From Thalassospira marina (GTDB lineage Bacteria; Pseudomonadota; Alphaproteobacteria; Rhodospirillales; Thalassospiraceae), in the NCBI RefSeq assembly GCF_002844375.1, contig NZ_CP024200.1, positions 357,501 through 421,500 on the forward strand: a DNA stretch of 64,000 bases. The letters run 5' to 3'. This document shows, piece after piece, positions 23,905-32,322 of this stretch. A model generated the notes under the pieces. It saw nothing but the letters and a program-made list of their open reading frames with translations, was not told the origin of the DNA and made no database searches. A program made the position numbers and the translations under genes. The first letter of the stretch is position 1. Each line of letters opens with the position of its first letter.

Positions 23905-25542
23905 TCAGTTACCGGCGCTTTCCATACGGCGGGTGGCCAGAACTTTTTCCAGCCAGCCCAGTTCCATTTCCGGCACCGATTTAAGCAACAGATCGGTGTA
24001 ATCGTCGAACGGTGGCGACAGCACGCTGGAACGCGGGCCGAAATCCACCAGTTTACCCTGCAGCATCACGGCTACTGAATCGGCAATTGCGCGCACAATT
24101 GCGATATCGTGGGTGATGAACAGATAGGAAACCTGGGTTTCCTTTTGCAGGCGCATCAGCAGATCAAGGATGCCTTCGGCCACCAGCGGGTCCAGTGCGG
24201 ATGTTGGTTCATCGCACAGGATCAGTTCCGGTTCGGCGGCAAGGGCGCGGGCAATGGCGACACGCTGTTTTTGCCCGCCGGAAAGTTCGGCGGGGTAACG
24301 GTCGTAAAAGCCTGAACCCATTTCGATTTCATCAAGTAGTTCCTGCACCCGTTCCTTTTTCTTGCGGCCGCGCAGGCCGAAATAAAAGGTGAGCGGCCGG
24401 CCAATGATTTGCCCCACCGTCTGGCGCGGGTTCATCGCGGTATCGGCCATTTGATAGATCAGCTGGATACGGCGCAACTGGTCGCGGCTGCGCTGTTTGT
24501 GCTGCGGGGGAAGGTCGGTATCGGCAAAGGTGATGGACCCTTCGCTGGGAGGCAAAAGGCCGGTAATTACACGGGCGAGGGTGGATTTTCCCGAGCCGGA
24601 TTCACCCACCACGGCCAGGGTTTGACCGCGCGGCACATGCAGCGATACATCGTGCAGCACCTTGAAGCCATTGCCATAGGATGCCGAAACATTATTGACC
24701 GATAGCAGCGCCTTGGACTGGTCCTTGGCTTCGCGCTGTTTGGTCTGGCGAACAGATATCAGGGCCTGGGTGTATTCTTCCTGGGGGGCCTCGATAATCT
24801 GCTGGACGGTACCATATTCCACGGTGTTGCCGTGGCGCAGCACCATGATGTCATCGGAAATCTGGGCGACAACGGCCAGATCGTGGGTGATGTAAAGGGC
24901 CGCAGTGCCGGTTTCCTCGATGGCGTTTTTGATGGCGGCCAGAACATCGATCTGGGTGGTAACATCCAGCGCGGTTGTGGGTTCGTCAAAAACGATCAGT
25001 TCGGGGTTGGAGCACAGCGCCATTGCCGTCATGGCACGTTGCAACTGCCCGCCTGAAACCTGGTGGGGGTAACGGTCGCCAAAGTTTTCCGGGTCGGGCA
25101 GGCCTAAAATCTGGAACAGATAAAGCGCGCGGGCGCGGGCTTCATCACGGGTCATCAGGCCATGTTCAAGGGTTGCCTCGATAACCTGATCGCCCAGCTT
25201 GTGTGCCGGGTTAAAGGCGGCTGCTGCCGATTGGGCAACATAACAGACACGCGCCCCGCGAATTTTGCGAATGCCTTTTTTATCGGCCTTGAGGATATCT
25301 TCGCCGTCCAGCAGGACTTCGCCGCCGGTAATGCGCACCCCACCCCGGCCATAGGCCAGTGCTGAAAGGCCGATGGTGGATTTGCCTGCACCGGATTCCC
25401 CGATCAGGCCAAGGACCTTGCCCCGTTCAAGATCGAAGGAAACGCCATGGACGATTTCGATATCCTTGGGGTCTTCGCCCGGGGGGTAAACCGTGGCACC
25501 GATGCGCAGATTGCGTACAGATAACATATTAGCCATCACCAC
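23905..25542 (-). CDS. Peptide-type ABC transporter ATPase, two nucleotide-binding domains in one chain (DppD-DppF)
   Basis: 545 residues holding two complete ATPase domains. Domain 1: Walker A GESGAGKST (residues 48-56), signature VSGGQLQRA, Walker B LIVFDEPTT. Domain 2: Walker A GESGSGKST, LSGGQKQRV and LILCDEPTSAL. Both are of the Dpp/Opp type, normally two separate proteins, and domain 2 ends with a short C-terminal tail. It energises uptake through the two permeases encoded upstream; its start overlaps the end of the dppC-type gene by 14 bases. Last gene before the terminator. Confidence 0.93.
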   Translation of the reverse strand: MVMANMLSVRNLRIGATVYPPGEDPKDIEIVHGVSFDLERGKVLGLIGESGAGKSTIGLSALAYGRGGVRITGGEVLLDGEDILKADKKGIRKIRGARVCYVAQSAAAAFNPAHKLGDQVIEATLEHGLMTRDEARARALYLFQILGLPDPENFGDRYPHQVSGGQLQRAMTAMALCSNPELIVFDEPTTALDVTTQIDVLAAIKNAIEETGTAALYITHDLAVVAQISDDIMVLRHGNTVEYGTVQQIIEAPQEEYTQALISVRQTKQREAKDQSKALLSVNNVSASYGNGFKVLHDVSLHVPRGQTLAVVGESGSGKSTLARVITGLLPPSEGSITFADTDLPPQHKQRSRDQLRRIQLIYQMADTAMNPRQTVGQIIGRPLTFYFGLRGRKKKERVQELLDEIEMGSGFYDRYPAELSGGQKQRVAIARALAAEPELILCDEPTSALDPLVAEGILDLLMRLQKETQVSYLFITHDIAIVRAIADSVAVMLQGKLVDFGPRSSVLSPPFDDYTDLLLKSVPEMELGWLEKVLATRRMESAGN

Positions 25543-26356
25543 GGCCCCCCTTCAGGCTGGAAGTTCGTTTCAGAAGCCAGTCCACAACCATATTCACGCA
25601 AATTGCCAGGGCGGCAATTGCGCCACCGGGAATAAGGGCCGCGGAAATGCCAAAGATGATGCCATCCTTGTTATCCTTGACCATGCCGCCCCAGTCGGCC
25701 GCAGGCGGTTGAATGCCCAGCCCCAGAAAGGACAGGGTGGAGAGGAACAGGATGGAAAAGGCAAAGCGCAAACCAAATTCGGCCAGAAGCGGGCTTAGGG
25801 TATTGGGCAGGATTTCGCGGAAAATGATCCACATTTTGCCTTCACCGCGCAGTTTGGCGGCTTCGACAAATTCCATGACCGCCACATCAAGGGCAACGGC
25901 ACGGCCCAGCCGGTAAACGCGCGTGGAATCCAGAACCGCCATCACGGCAATCAGGATCCAGAGGCTTTGCGGGAGAACCGCCAGCACCACCAAAGCAAAG
26001 ATCAGGGTTGGGATCGACATCATCAGGTCGTTAAAGCGCGAGAGGCCCTGATCAATGATGCCGCGCGAAACGGCAGCAGTGAAGCTGAGGAAAATGCCGA
26101 TCGAAAAGGAAAGGATCGACGCGGCAAGGGCGACAAACAGGGTGGTGCGGGCGCCAAAGATAAGGCGCGAAAGCAGGTCACGGCCCAGATTGTCGGTGCC
26201 AAGAAGATGCTGGGCATCGGCGGCAAGCCAGATATCGCCAACAATTTCACGTTCGCCATAAGGAGCCAGCAGGGGCGCAAAAATGGCGCAGCCAAATGCC
26301 AGGAAAATGCCAATCAGGCCGATCCAGGCAGTGATGGGAATTTCACGTAATCTCAT
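25529..26356 (-). CDS. Peptide-type ABC transporter permease (DppC-like)
   Basis: 275 residues, with an N-terminal transmembrane segment (ITAWIGLIGIFLAFGCAIFA), the DppC signature LLGTDNLGRDLLSRLIFGART, and the EAA-loop region EFVEAAKLRGEGKMWIIFREI. Inner-membrane half of the channel. Its start overlaps the stop of the dppB-type gene by four bases (ATGA). Confidence 0.92.
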   Translation of the reverse strand: MRLREIPITAWIGLIGIFLAFGCAIFAPLLAPYGEREIVGDIWLAADAQHLLGTDNLGRDLLSRLIFGARTTLFVALAASILSFSIGIFLSFTAAVSRGIIDQGLSRFNDLMMSIPTLIFALVVLAVLPQSLWILIAVMAVLDSTRVYRLGRAVALDVAVMEFVEAAKLRGEGKMWIIFREILPNTLSPLLAEFGLRFAFSILFLSTLSFLGLGIQPPAADWGGMVKDNKDGIIFGISAALIPGGAIAALAICVNMVVDWLLKRTSSLKGGRGDG

Positions 26357-27360
26357 CGCGGGTGCCTCAGTTTCGGGTTGGCAACAATGGCGATCAGATC
26401 GGCAACCATGTTCAGCAGGATGTAAACGGCCGCAAAAATAAGGCCACAGGCCTGTACAACGGGCATGTCGCGCACGGTAACGGCATCGACCATATACTGG
26501 CCCATGCCGGGATAGACAAAAACCACCTCGACGACGACTACACCCACCACCAGATAGGCAAGGTTCAGGGCCACGACATTGACAATTGGCGCAATGGCGT
26601 TGGGGGCCGCGTGTTTGATGATGGTTTTAAAGGCACCAAGGCCCTTAAGTTCTGCGGTTTCCATATAGGCCGATGACATGACGCTGATAATGGCGGCGCG
26701 TGTCATGCGCATCATATGGGCCAGAACCACAAAAACCAGCGTTGCGGTTGGCAGGGCAATGGCAGAAAGGCGGTCGGCAAAGGACATACCGTCATAGACC
26801 GTGGCCGGGAAACTGGCGACGCCGAACTTGACGGCGAAAAACAGGATCAGCAGATAGCCAATAAAAAATTCGGGCAGGGAAATGGCTGCCAGCGAAATGA
26901 TGTTGATGATGCGGTCAGGCACCCGGTTGCGAAAATGAACGGCCAGCATGCCAAGGCCCACAGCCAGTGGCACGGATATGATGGCCGCACAGAATGCAAG
27001 AAACAGCGAATTCCCCAGACGTTTGCCGATTTGCTCGGAAACCGAATTTCCGCTGGCCCAGCTTTTGCCGAAATCACCCTGCACGGCATTGCCCAGCCAT
27101 TCAAAATAGCGGGTCGTTACAGGGCGTTCGAGGCCAAGCTGCGAACGGATATTGGCAATGGCCTGTGGGGTTGCGGACTGCCCGAGATAGGTTTGGGCAA
27201 AATCACCCGGCAAGGCTTCCACACCACCAAATATCAGGATCGAGACAGCCAGCAATAAACCGGCACTAAGCCCCAGCCTTTGCAGGATCAGGACTGTCAG
27301 CGGGTAACGCTGTTTCAAACGGCGACGGCGCGGTTGGCCGTCTTCCATGGCAGTATCCAT
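26353..27360 (-). CDS. Peptide-type ABC transporter permease (DppB-like)
   Basis: 335 residues from the ATG at 27360, which has AAGGAG ten bases upstream; the frame remains open to 27477, but without a ribosome site. Features: a basic N-terminus, a first helix LGLSAGLLLAVSILIFGGVE, the periplasmic loop with QLGLERPVTTRYFEWLGN, and the EAA loop YMETAELKGLGAFKTIIKHA. Partner of the DppC-like permease. A gap with a hairpin separates it from the binding-protein gene. Confidence 0.9.
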   Translation of the reverse strand: MDTAMEDGQPRRRRLKQRYPLTVLILQRLGLSAGLLLAVSILIFGGVEALPGDFAQTYLGQSATPQAIANIRSQLGLERPVTTRYFEWLGNAVQGDFGKSWASGNSVSEQIGKRLGNSLFLAFCAAIISVPLAVGLGMLAVHFRNRVPDRIINIISLAAISLPEFFIGYLLILFFAVKFGVASFPATVYDGMSFADRLSAIALPTATLVFVVLAHMMRMTRAAIISVMSSAYMETAELKGLGAFKTIIKHAAPNAIAPIVNVVALNLAYLVVGVVVVEVVFVYPGMGQYMVDAVTVRDMPVVQACGLIFAAVYILLNMVADLIAIVANPKLRHPR

Positions 27361-27554
27361 GGGGCGATTTCTCCTTGATGAATGCCTGAACCGGAAACGG
27401 GGCTGCATGCACCTTTGGTTTGGCTGGCCGGTTGTGGGCCCGGCTGCATACGGGTGTGGCGCGTAACGTTCTGGCACATGATGCAGGCCCGCCTGCCAGC
27501 CGCGCTGGCGGGCAAGGGGGCTGCATATTTCCGATCAGGCGAAATCAGTTTGGG

Positions 27555-27582
27555 GGAACTGCCAGTATGGGCTGGCAGTTCC
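27555..27582 (-). terminator. Stem-loop after the peptide-binding-protein gene
   Basis: Perfect 11-base arms GGAACTGCCAG (27555-27565) and CTGGCAGTTCC (27572-27582) with a 6-base loop, 40 bases after the binding-protein stop and before the permease genes. It probably lowers read-through or shields the upstream message. Confidence 0.7.
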
Positions 27583-27622
27583 GGGCATGTGGGCGGGGCT
27601 GACGGGATGGCCCCACAAGGTG

Positions 27623-29218
27623 TTACCCTTCAAGCCAGACGCGGGTGGCGACATAGCCATTCGACATGTCGTTACCGATATCGTGAACATAGCCTTTGAG
27701 CTTTTTGTTCGAGGCATTCACGAAATCGTTGAACATCGGCAGGATCAGGCCGCCTTCATCGCGGACCATCATTGCCATGTCGCGATACATTTCCTTGCGC
27801 TTTGCCTGGTCAAGTTCGGCACGCGCGCTCAGCAGAAGTTTGTCGAAATCTTCGCGCTTGAAGCGGGTGTCGTTCCAGTCTGCGGTGGAAAGATAGGCGG
27901 TGGAATACATCTGGTCCTGGGTCGGGCGACCGCCCCAATAGGAGGTCGAGAACGGCTGAACGTTCCAGACATTGGACCAGTAGCCATCACCCGGTTCACG
28001 TTTTACTTCGATATTGATACCGGCCTTTTTCGCGCTTTCCTGATAAAGCACGGCGGCGTCAACGGCACCCGGGAAGGCAACATCGGATGTGCGCAGCAGA
28101 ACAGACCCGTCATGGCCGGACTTTTTATAGTGGAATTTGGCCTTGTCGGGGTCATAGGTGCGCTGTTCGATGCCTTCGGGGAACAGGGCATAGGTTTCGT
28201 TGATCGGGAAATCGTTACCGACTTTGCCGTAACCACCCAGAATTTTCTGAACCATGGTTTCACGGTCCATGGCGTATTTCAGGGCAAGGCGCAGGTCGTT
28301 ATTGTCAAACGGGGCGGTGTCACAATGCATAATGAAAACATAGTGACCACGACCGGATGTTTGCAGGATATCAACGGTCGGGGCGCGTTTGAGCAGGCTG
28401 ACGGTTTTGGGATCAACGCGGTTGATGTAATGAACCTGGCCCGATGACAGGGCGGCAACGCGGGCGGTTGCGTCGTTCATCACGATCATTTCGATGCTAT
28501 CGACATAACCGCGGTCCGAACGCCAGTCATTTTCGTTTTTCTCGAATGTGGCGCGCACACCGGCATCATAGGTTTTCAGCTTGTAAGGGCCGGTGCCGAT
28601 GGCCGAATTCGGCTCGTCCACACCACCACTCGGCTGAATGACAAGGTGATAGTCGGTCAAAAGCAGCGGCAGGTCGGCATTGCCTTCGGTCAGTGACACG
28701 ACAAGCTTGTCGCCATCAGCCTTGATTTCGGTGATGGATTTCAAAATACCCAGCGCGCCGGATTCAGATTTTTCATCCGTGTGACGATGCAGGGTTTTTA
28801 CCACGTCATCGATGGTCAGTTCCTTGCCATTGTGGAACTGCACGCCTTTGCGGATTTTGAAGGTCCAGGTCGATGCATCGGCCGAGGATTCCCAGGATTC
28901 AGCCAGTGCAGGCACGGCCGTACCATCATGCGGGTGGCTTTCGACCAGGGTATCACCCCAGTTGCGGCCCATGACAAAGGTGAACTGGGACTGGGATTTG
29001 GCCGGGTCGATAATGTCGGTTGCCGAACCACCCTGAAGACCGAGTTTGAGGTGACCACCGCGTTTGGGTTCGCCTTCGGCGGCTTTGGCAGCCTTGGAAT
29101 AAAGGCTGCTGGCAGCGGCCAGCGTCATGCCTGCCGCCATCGAGCTTGCGATAAATTCGCGGCGGTTCAGGCCATGTGATTTCACGCGGTCTGTCAAATG
29201 TTTAAGTGGGTCAGTCAT
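27623..29218 (-). CDS. ABC transporter substrate-binding protein, family 5 (peptide/nickel type), Tat-exported
   Basis: 531 residues. A twin-arginine signal is present (GLNRREFIASSMAAGMTLAA, cleavage after ..SKAAKA), which is uncommon but known in family 5. The mature part shows the family pattern: TFKIRKGVQFHNGKELTIDDVVKTL (split by the usual conserved residues W-T-F-K-I-R-K-G-V-F), SAIGTGPYKLKTYDAG and LRLALKYAMDRETMVQKIL. Periplasmic ligand capture for the ABC permeases that follow. The ligand is not identifiable; the nearby CocE hydrolase hints at an ester- or peptide-like compound. Confidence 0.92.
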   Translation of the reverse strand: MTDPLKHLTDRVKSHGLNRREFIASSMAAGMTLAAASSLYSKAAKAAEGEPKRGGHLKLGLQGGSATDIIDPAKSQSQFTFVMGRNWGDTLVESHPHDGTAVPALAESWESSADASTWTFKIRKGVQFHNGKELTIDDVVKTLHRHTDEKSESGALGILKSITEIKADGDKLVVSLTEGNADLPLLLTDYHLVIQPSGGVDEPNSAIGTGPYKLKTYDAGVRATFEKNENDWRSDRGYVDSIEMIVMNDATARVAALSSGQVHYINRVDPKTVSLLKRAPTVDILQTSGRGHYVFIMHCDTAPFDNNDLRLALKYAMDRETMVQKILGGYGKVGNDFPINETYALFPEGIEQRTYDPDKAKFHYKKSGHDGSVLLRTSDVAFPGAVDAAVLYQESAKKAGINIEVKREPGDGYWSNVWNVQPFSTSYWGGRPTQDQMYSTAYLSTADWNDTRFKREDFDKLLLSARAELDQAKRKEMYRDMAMMVRDEGGLILPMFNDFVNASNKKLKGYVHDIGNDMSNGYVATRVWLEG

Positions 29219-30128
29219 CCCCGATTTTCCTTTTTTGTGTTTAAATAATTACTGATCCGGTTGGGTTGGCCCTTGTTGTTGATTGTTTGGGCAAACCTTT
29301 TGGGTATGGTCATTATTCGGCCCGACCCGCCAGCCGGCGGACACGGAAAGGGCCGTTAGAAACCGCAATGGTTGTGTCGCTGAATTCCCCCCTGAATGAC
29401 CTGTGTGTTACCCTTGAAACCTGTGCGCATGCGTCCGGGAAAACGGTGCTTCGCGTATTTAAGGCAAGGCGATCAACGCCCGGCTTTGCGAATTGTTCCC
29501 CTTCAACATTCGTACAAAGTTTACACCACATTCGGTGACCGATTGTTATGGTTGCACGACAGGAAGGCTCCTGACAACCCAAGGGGTGAGGGTTAATCCT
29601 TAGATTTTATGTAAGTAACTGTTATTTATTAATAATTATAGGAAGAAGAATCGTGGGAATAGCGTCAAAGGATGCTTTGACATCAAAATAAATCGCGCTG
29701 TGCGGGAATGAAAATTTTAAACGCTCAAAAAACGATTCCTGACGGATCAGGTGTTTCATGTCGTCCTGGGCAATCAGCAACGGAACAATTGTTACACAAA
29801 GTTGCGCCACCTTGCCGGGCAGGTCAAAAGCTTGCCACACAAATTGTTCAATTGAAAACCGTAAAATTCAAATATGAACATAACTGGTGGTTATGATGAC
29901 GCGAATGAATGCGCAGGCACATCTAATGCAATTAATGGTTGCGTCAGAGGTGGCAGGATAAAGCGGGCCTAGCTCGCCCGTTATGGCGCATCAAATGGCG
30001 TGGTTAGACGGGGTATGGAGATATAACAGGGGAAGCCCTTTTCCGGGACCGGAAGGGACTTCCCCATATGTTTTGGTGTGACGCCGGGGCAGCATGGCCC
30101 GTGTTTATTGCCAGCGTATCCGTGCTGG
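29219..30128. other. 910-bp intergenic region, partly AT-rich, without a recognisable gene
   Basis: It lies between the 3' end of the tricarboxylate operon and the start of the peptide ABC operon. The stretch about 29590-29900 is clearly more AT-rich than its surroundings. Short open frames on both strands (about 60-90 codons) have no family features. A 10-bp palindrome AACAATTGTT lies at 29784-29793. It must hold the ABC operon promoter and possibly an RNA gene or decayed gene; I cannot place these precisely. Confidence 0.55.
30029..30065 (-). terminator. Imperfect hairpin downstream of the tricarboxylate operon
   Basis: GGGGAAGCCCTTTTCC (30029-30044) pairs imperfectly with GGAAGGGACTTCCCC (30051-30065), about 60 bases after the dehydrogenase stop on the minus strand. 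Likely end of that transcript, though the T-run is weak. Confidence 0.55.
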
Positions 30129-31187
30129 TTATTCAAGGTTTTTAATTACTGCGCGGCCAAATTCGCTGCAGCTTGCCGTGCCGCCAAGGTCGCGGGTTCG
30201 GCTTTGCGGGGTTTGCAGGGTTTTGATGATGGCGGAATCAAGTGCGTGTGCGGCAGTTTGCAGATCGGATCGCTTTGCCTGTTTGCCTTTCCAGTCCATC
30301 AGAAGGACCGTTGAAAAGAGCAGCGATGCCGGATTTGCCAGATTTTTCCCGGCAATATCGGGGGCGGAACCATGGGATGCCTGGGCAATGGCAATGTCAT
30401 CCCCGGCATTAAGCGACCCGGAAAGACCCAGCCCCCCGGCAAGTTCGGCGGCCTCGTTTGAAAGGATATCGCCAAACATGTTGGTGGTGACAATGACATC
30501 ATAAGCCGCAGGATGGCGGATAAGAAGGGATGCCATTGCGTCAATATGTTCATCGTCAATCACAAGGTCGCCCTGCTGGCTGGCGGCCTTTTGGGCCTCG
30601 GACAGGAACAGGCCGTCGCTGAGTTTCAGGACATTGGCCTTATGAACGATGGTCAGATGTTTGCGCCGAAGGGCGGCCAGTTGGGCCGCAACCCGCGCAA
30701 TGCGAAAACTGCCATTGCGGGTGATTTTGCGGGTGGCCAGGGCAAGATCGGGTGTTGGCATGCATTCGCCGCTGCCGGCAAACATGGTGCGGTCGGCATA
30801 AAAGCCTTCGGTATTTTCGCGCACAATGATCAGGTCCATATCCGGGGCAACTGCCGGAAGTCCCGGTATGGCGCGTGAGGGACGGATATTGGCGTAAAGA
30901 TCCAGCTTGATGCGCAATGCCGCCGAAGGGTTGACCCCGCCCTGATCGGCGGGGGGATAATGGGCGGTATCAACCGGGCCAAGGATGGTCATATCGGTAT
31001 TGCGAACACGTTCGATCAGCGCGTTCGTAATGGTGATGTCGTGCTTTTCCAGCGAGGAAAAACCGACATCATCCTCGGCAAAGTTAAGGTGCAGATCAAA
31101 AAGCCGGTTGAGTTTTTCAAGAACCGTGCGGGAGACGGCGGTAATTTCAGGGCCGATGCCATCACCCGGTAAAAACAGTACATCCAT
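30129..31187 (-). CDS. Isocitrate/isopropylmalate-type decarboxylating dehydrogenase
   Basis: 352 residues. Family landmarks: LFLPGDGIGPEIT at the N-terminus, LYANIRPSRAIPG (Arg102 region), RENTEGFYADRTM with Tyr130, VHKANVLKLSDGLF with the catalytic lysine, and TTNMFGDILSNEAAELAGGLG. It should oxidise and decarboxylate a 2-hydroxy acid carrying a second carboxylate, with NAD likely. The substrate loop is neither clearly LeuB nor Icd. It is last in a unit with a PrpF isomerase and tricarboxylate permease, so a tricarboxylate such as isocitrate or a homologue is inferred. Its ATG shares one base with the PrpF stop. Confidence 0.85.
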   Translation of the reverse strand: MDVLFLPGDGIGPEITAVSRTVLEKLNRLFDLHLNFAEDDVGFSSLEKHDITITNALIERVRNTDMTILGPVDTAHYPPADQGGVNPSAALRIKLDLYANIRPSRAIPGLPAVAPDMDLIIVRENTEGFYADRTMFAGSGECMPTPDLALATRKITRNGSFRIARVAAQLAALRRKHLTIVHKANVLKLSDGLFLSEAQKAASQQGDLVIDDEHIDAMASLLIRHPAAYDVIVTTNMFGDILSNEAAELAGGLGLSGSLNAGDDIAIAQASHGSAPDIAGKNLANPASLLFSTVLLMDWKGKQAKRSDLQTAAHALDSAIIKTLQTPQSRTRDLGGTASCSEFGRAVIKNLE

Positions 31188-32317
31188 TAGCGGGCATCTC
31201 CTGCCAGCAGGGTTTCGGGCACCAGAACCCGCCCTTCAAACAACCGCCTTGCAGTGCGGATGACCCCGCCCGAAATAACGGAAAGATTGGGGCCGGAACC
31301 ATCGATTGTCAGTTCAACATCGATGCTGCCGCTGGGATGTTCGATTTTGATCCATTGTTGTGGCACGACCTTAAGGTCGATCATGCCATCCGTAATGCTG
31401 CCCGAAAGGGATGCACAACTGGCAACACAAATGGCGCCGGTTACCGCATGGGTGGCGTGGCAGTTATGGGGCACAAAATAACGCGATGTAATGTGCCCGC
31501 CCTGTGCCGGTTCGGAAAGAATGGCCATTTTGGGCACCACCTTGCCGGTACAATCGCCAAGACCCATCAGCACGGATGCCTTTTGGCGCACGGCCTCCAT
31601 CCTTGAAAGAAGGTCCTTGTCGGCGTCGAGTTCGGCCTTGCTTTCGCGGCCGGTAAGGCCAAGATCGCGGGCACGAAACATGACCATTGGCACCGCCACA
31701 TCAATACAGGTGACTTCAAGGCCATCGATATAATTGATGGGTTTGCCGGTGGGCAGCAACCGGCCGGTTTTGCTGCCCATGATTTCCTTGAACCGTAAAA
31801 TAAGCGGTGCGGCGGTTCCCGGTACGCCATCAATGGCGGCATCACCGGTATAGATAACGCGCCCGTCCGGTGTGGGGACGACGGCATCAACCAGCGCACC
31901 AACATTGCGGTTATAAATCCGTACCAGGGTCTGATCACCGGTGATGGGGACCAGGCCCGCCTCGATGGCAAACGGGGCGACAGCAGCAGTCATGTTGCCG
32001 CAATTGGGGTTAACGTCCACTTCCGGCCGGTCGATTGCCACCTGGGCAAACAAAAATTCCACATCGGCGTCGGGGCGGTTTGACGGCCCGACAATGCAGC
32101 TTTTGCTGGTCAGGGTATCGGCCCCGCCAATGCCATCGATCTGGCGTTTGTCGGGGGACCCCATGGCAGCAAGCAGGATGCGATCGCGCAGGGTGACATC
32201 CTCGGGAAGATCGGCTGCCAGAAAGATTGGCCCCTTGGATGTTCCGCCGCGCATCATGACGCAGGGAACGGCATGTTGATCATTAAGGATTTGGGTTTGA
32301 GGTTGGGTCTGGGTCAT
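31187..32317 (-). CDS. PrpF-family isomerase (aconitate / oxalomesaconate / methylaconitate type)
   Basis: 376 residues with PrpF hallmarks: CVMMRGGTSKGPIF near the N-terminus, IDGIGGADTLTSKSCIV with Lys72, and VNPNCGNMTAA with Cys106; these match the Lys73/Cys107 pair proposed as catalytic in Shewanella PrpF. The fold is a diaminopimelate-epimerase-like double barrel. Known members move a double bond or convert cis/trans forms of 2-methylaconitate, aconitate or 4-oxalomesaconate. Located five bases after the permease gene and overlapping the dehydrogenase gene, so strictly co-translated. A cis/trans-aconitate isomerase role is the best guess here. Confidence 0.88.
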   Translation of the reverse strand: MTQTQPQTQILNDQHAVPCVMMRGGTSKGPIFLAADLPEDVTLRDRILLAAMGSPDKRQIDGIGGADTLTSKSCIVGPSNRPDADVEFLFAQVAIDRPEVDVNPNCGNMTAAVAPFAIEAGLVPITGDQTLVRIYNRNVGALVDAVVPTPDGRVIYTGDAAIDGVPGTAAPLILRFKEIMGSKTGRLLPTGKPINYIDGLEVTCIDVAVPMVMFRARDLGLTGRESKAELDADKDLLSRMEAVRQKASVLMGLGDCTGKVVPKMAILSEPAQGGHITSRYFVPHNCHATHAVTGAICVASCASLSGSITDGMIDLKVVPQQWIKIEHPSGSIDVELTIDGSGPNLSVISGGVIRTARRLFEGRVLVPETLLAGDAR

Positions 32318-32322
32318 GATGA

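Noticed and set aside
29313..29582. 89-codon open frame on the minus strand in the long intergenic region
   Set aside because: No family features and no clear ribosome site; cysteine/arginine-rich composition looks like chance translation.
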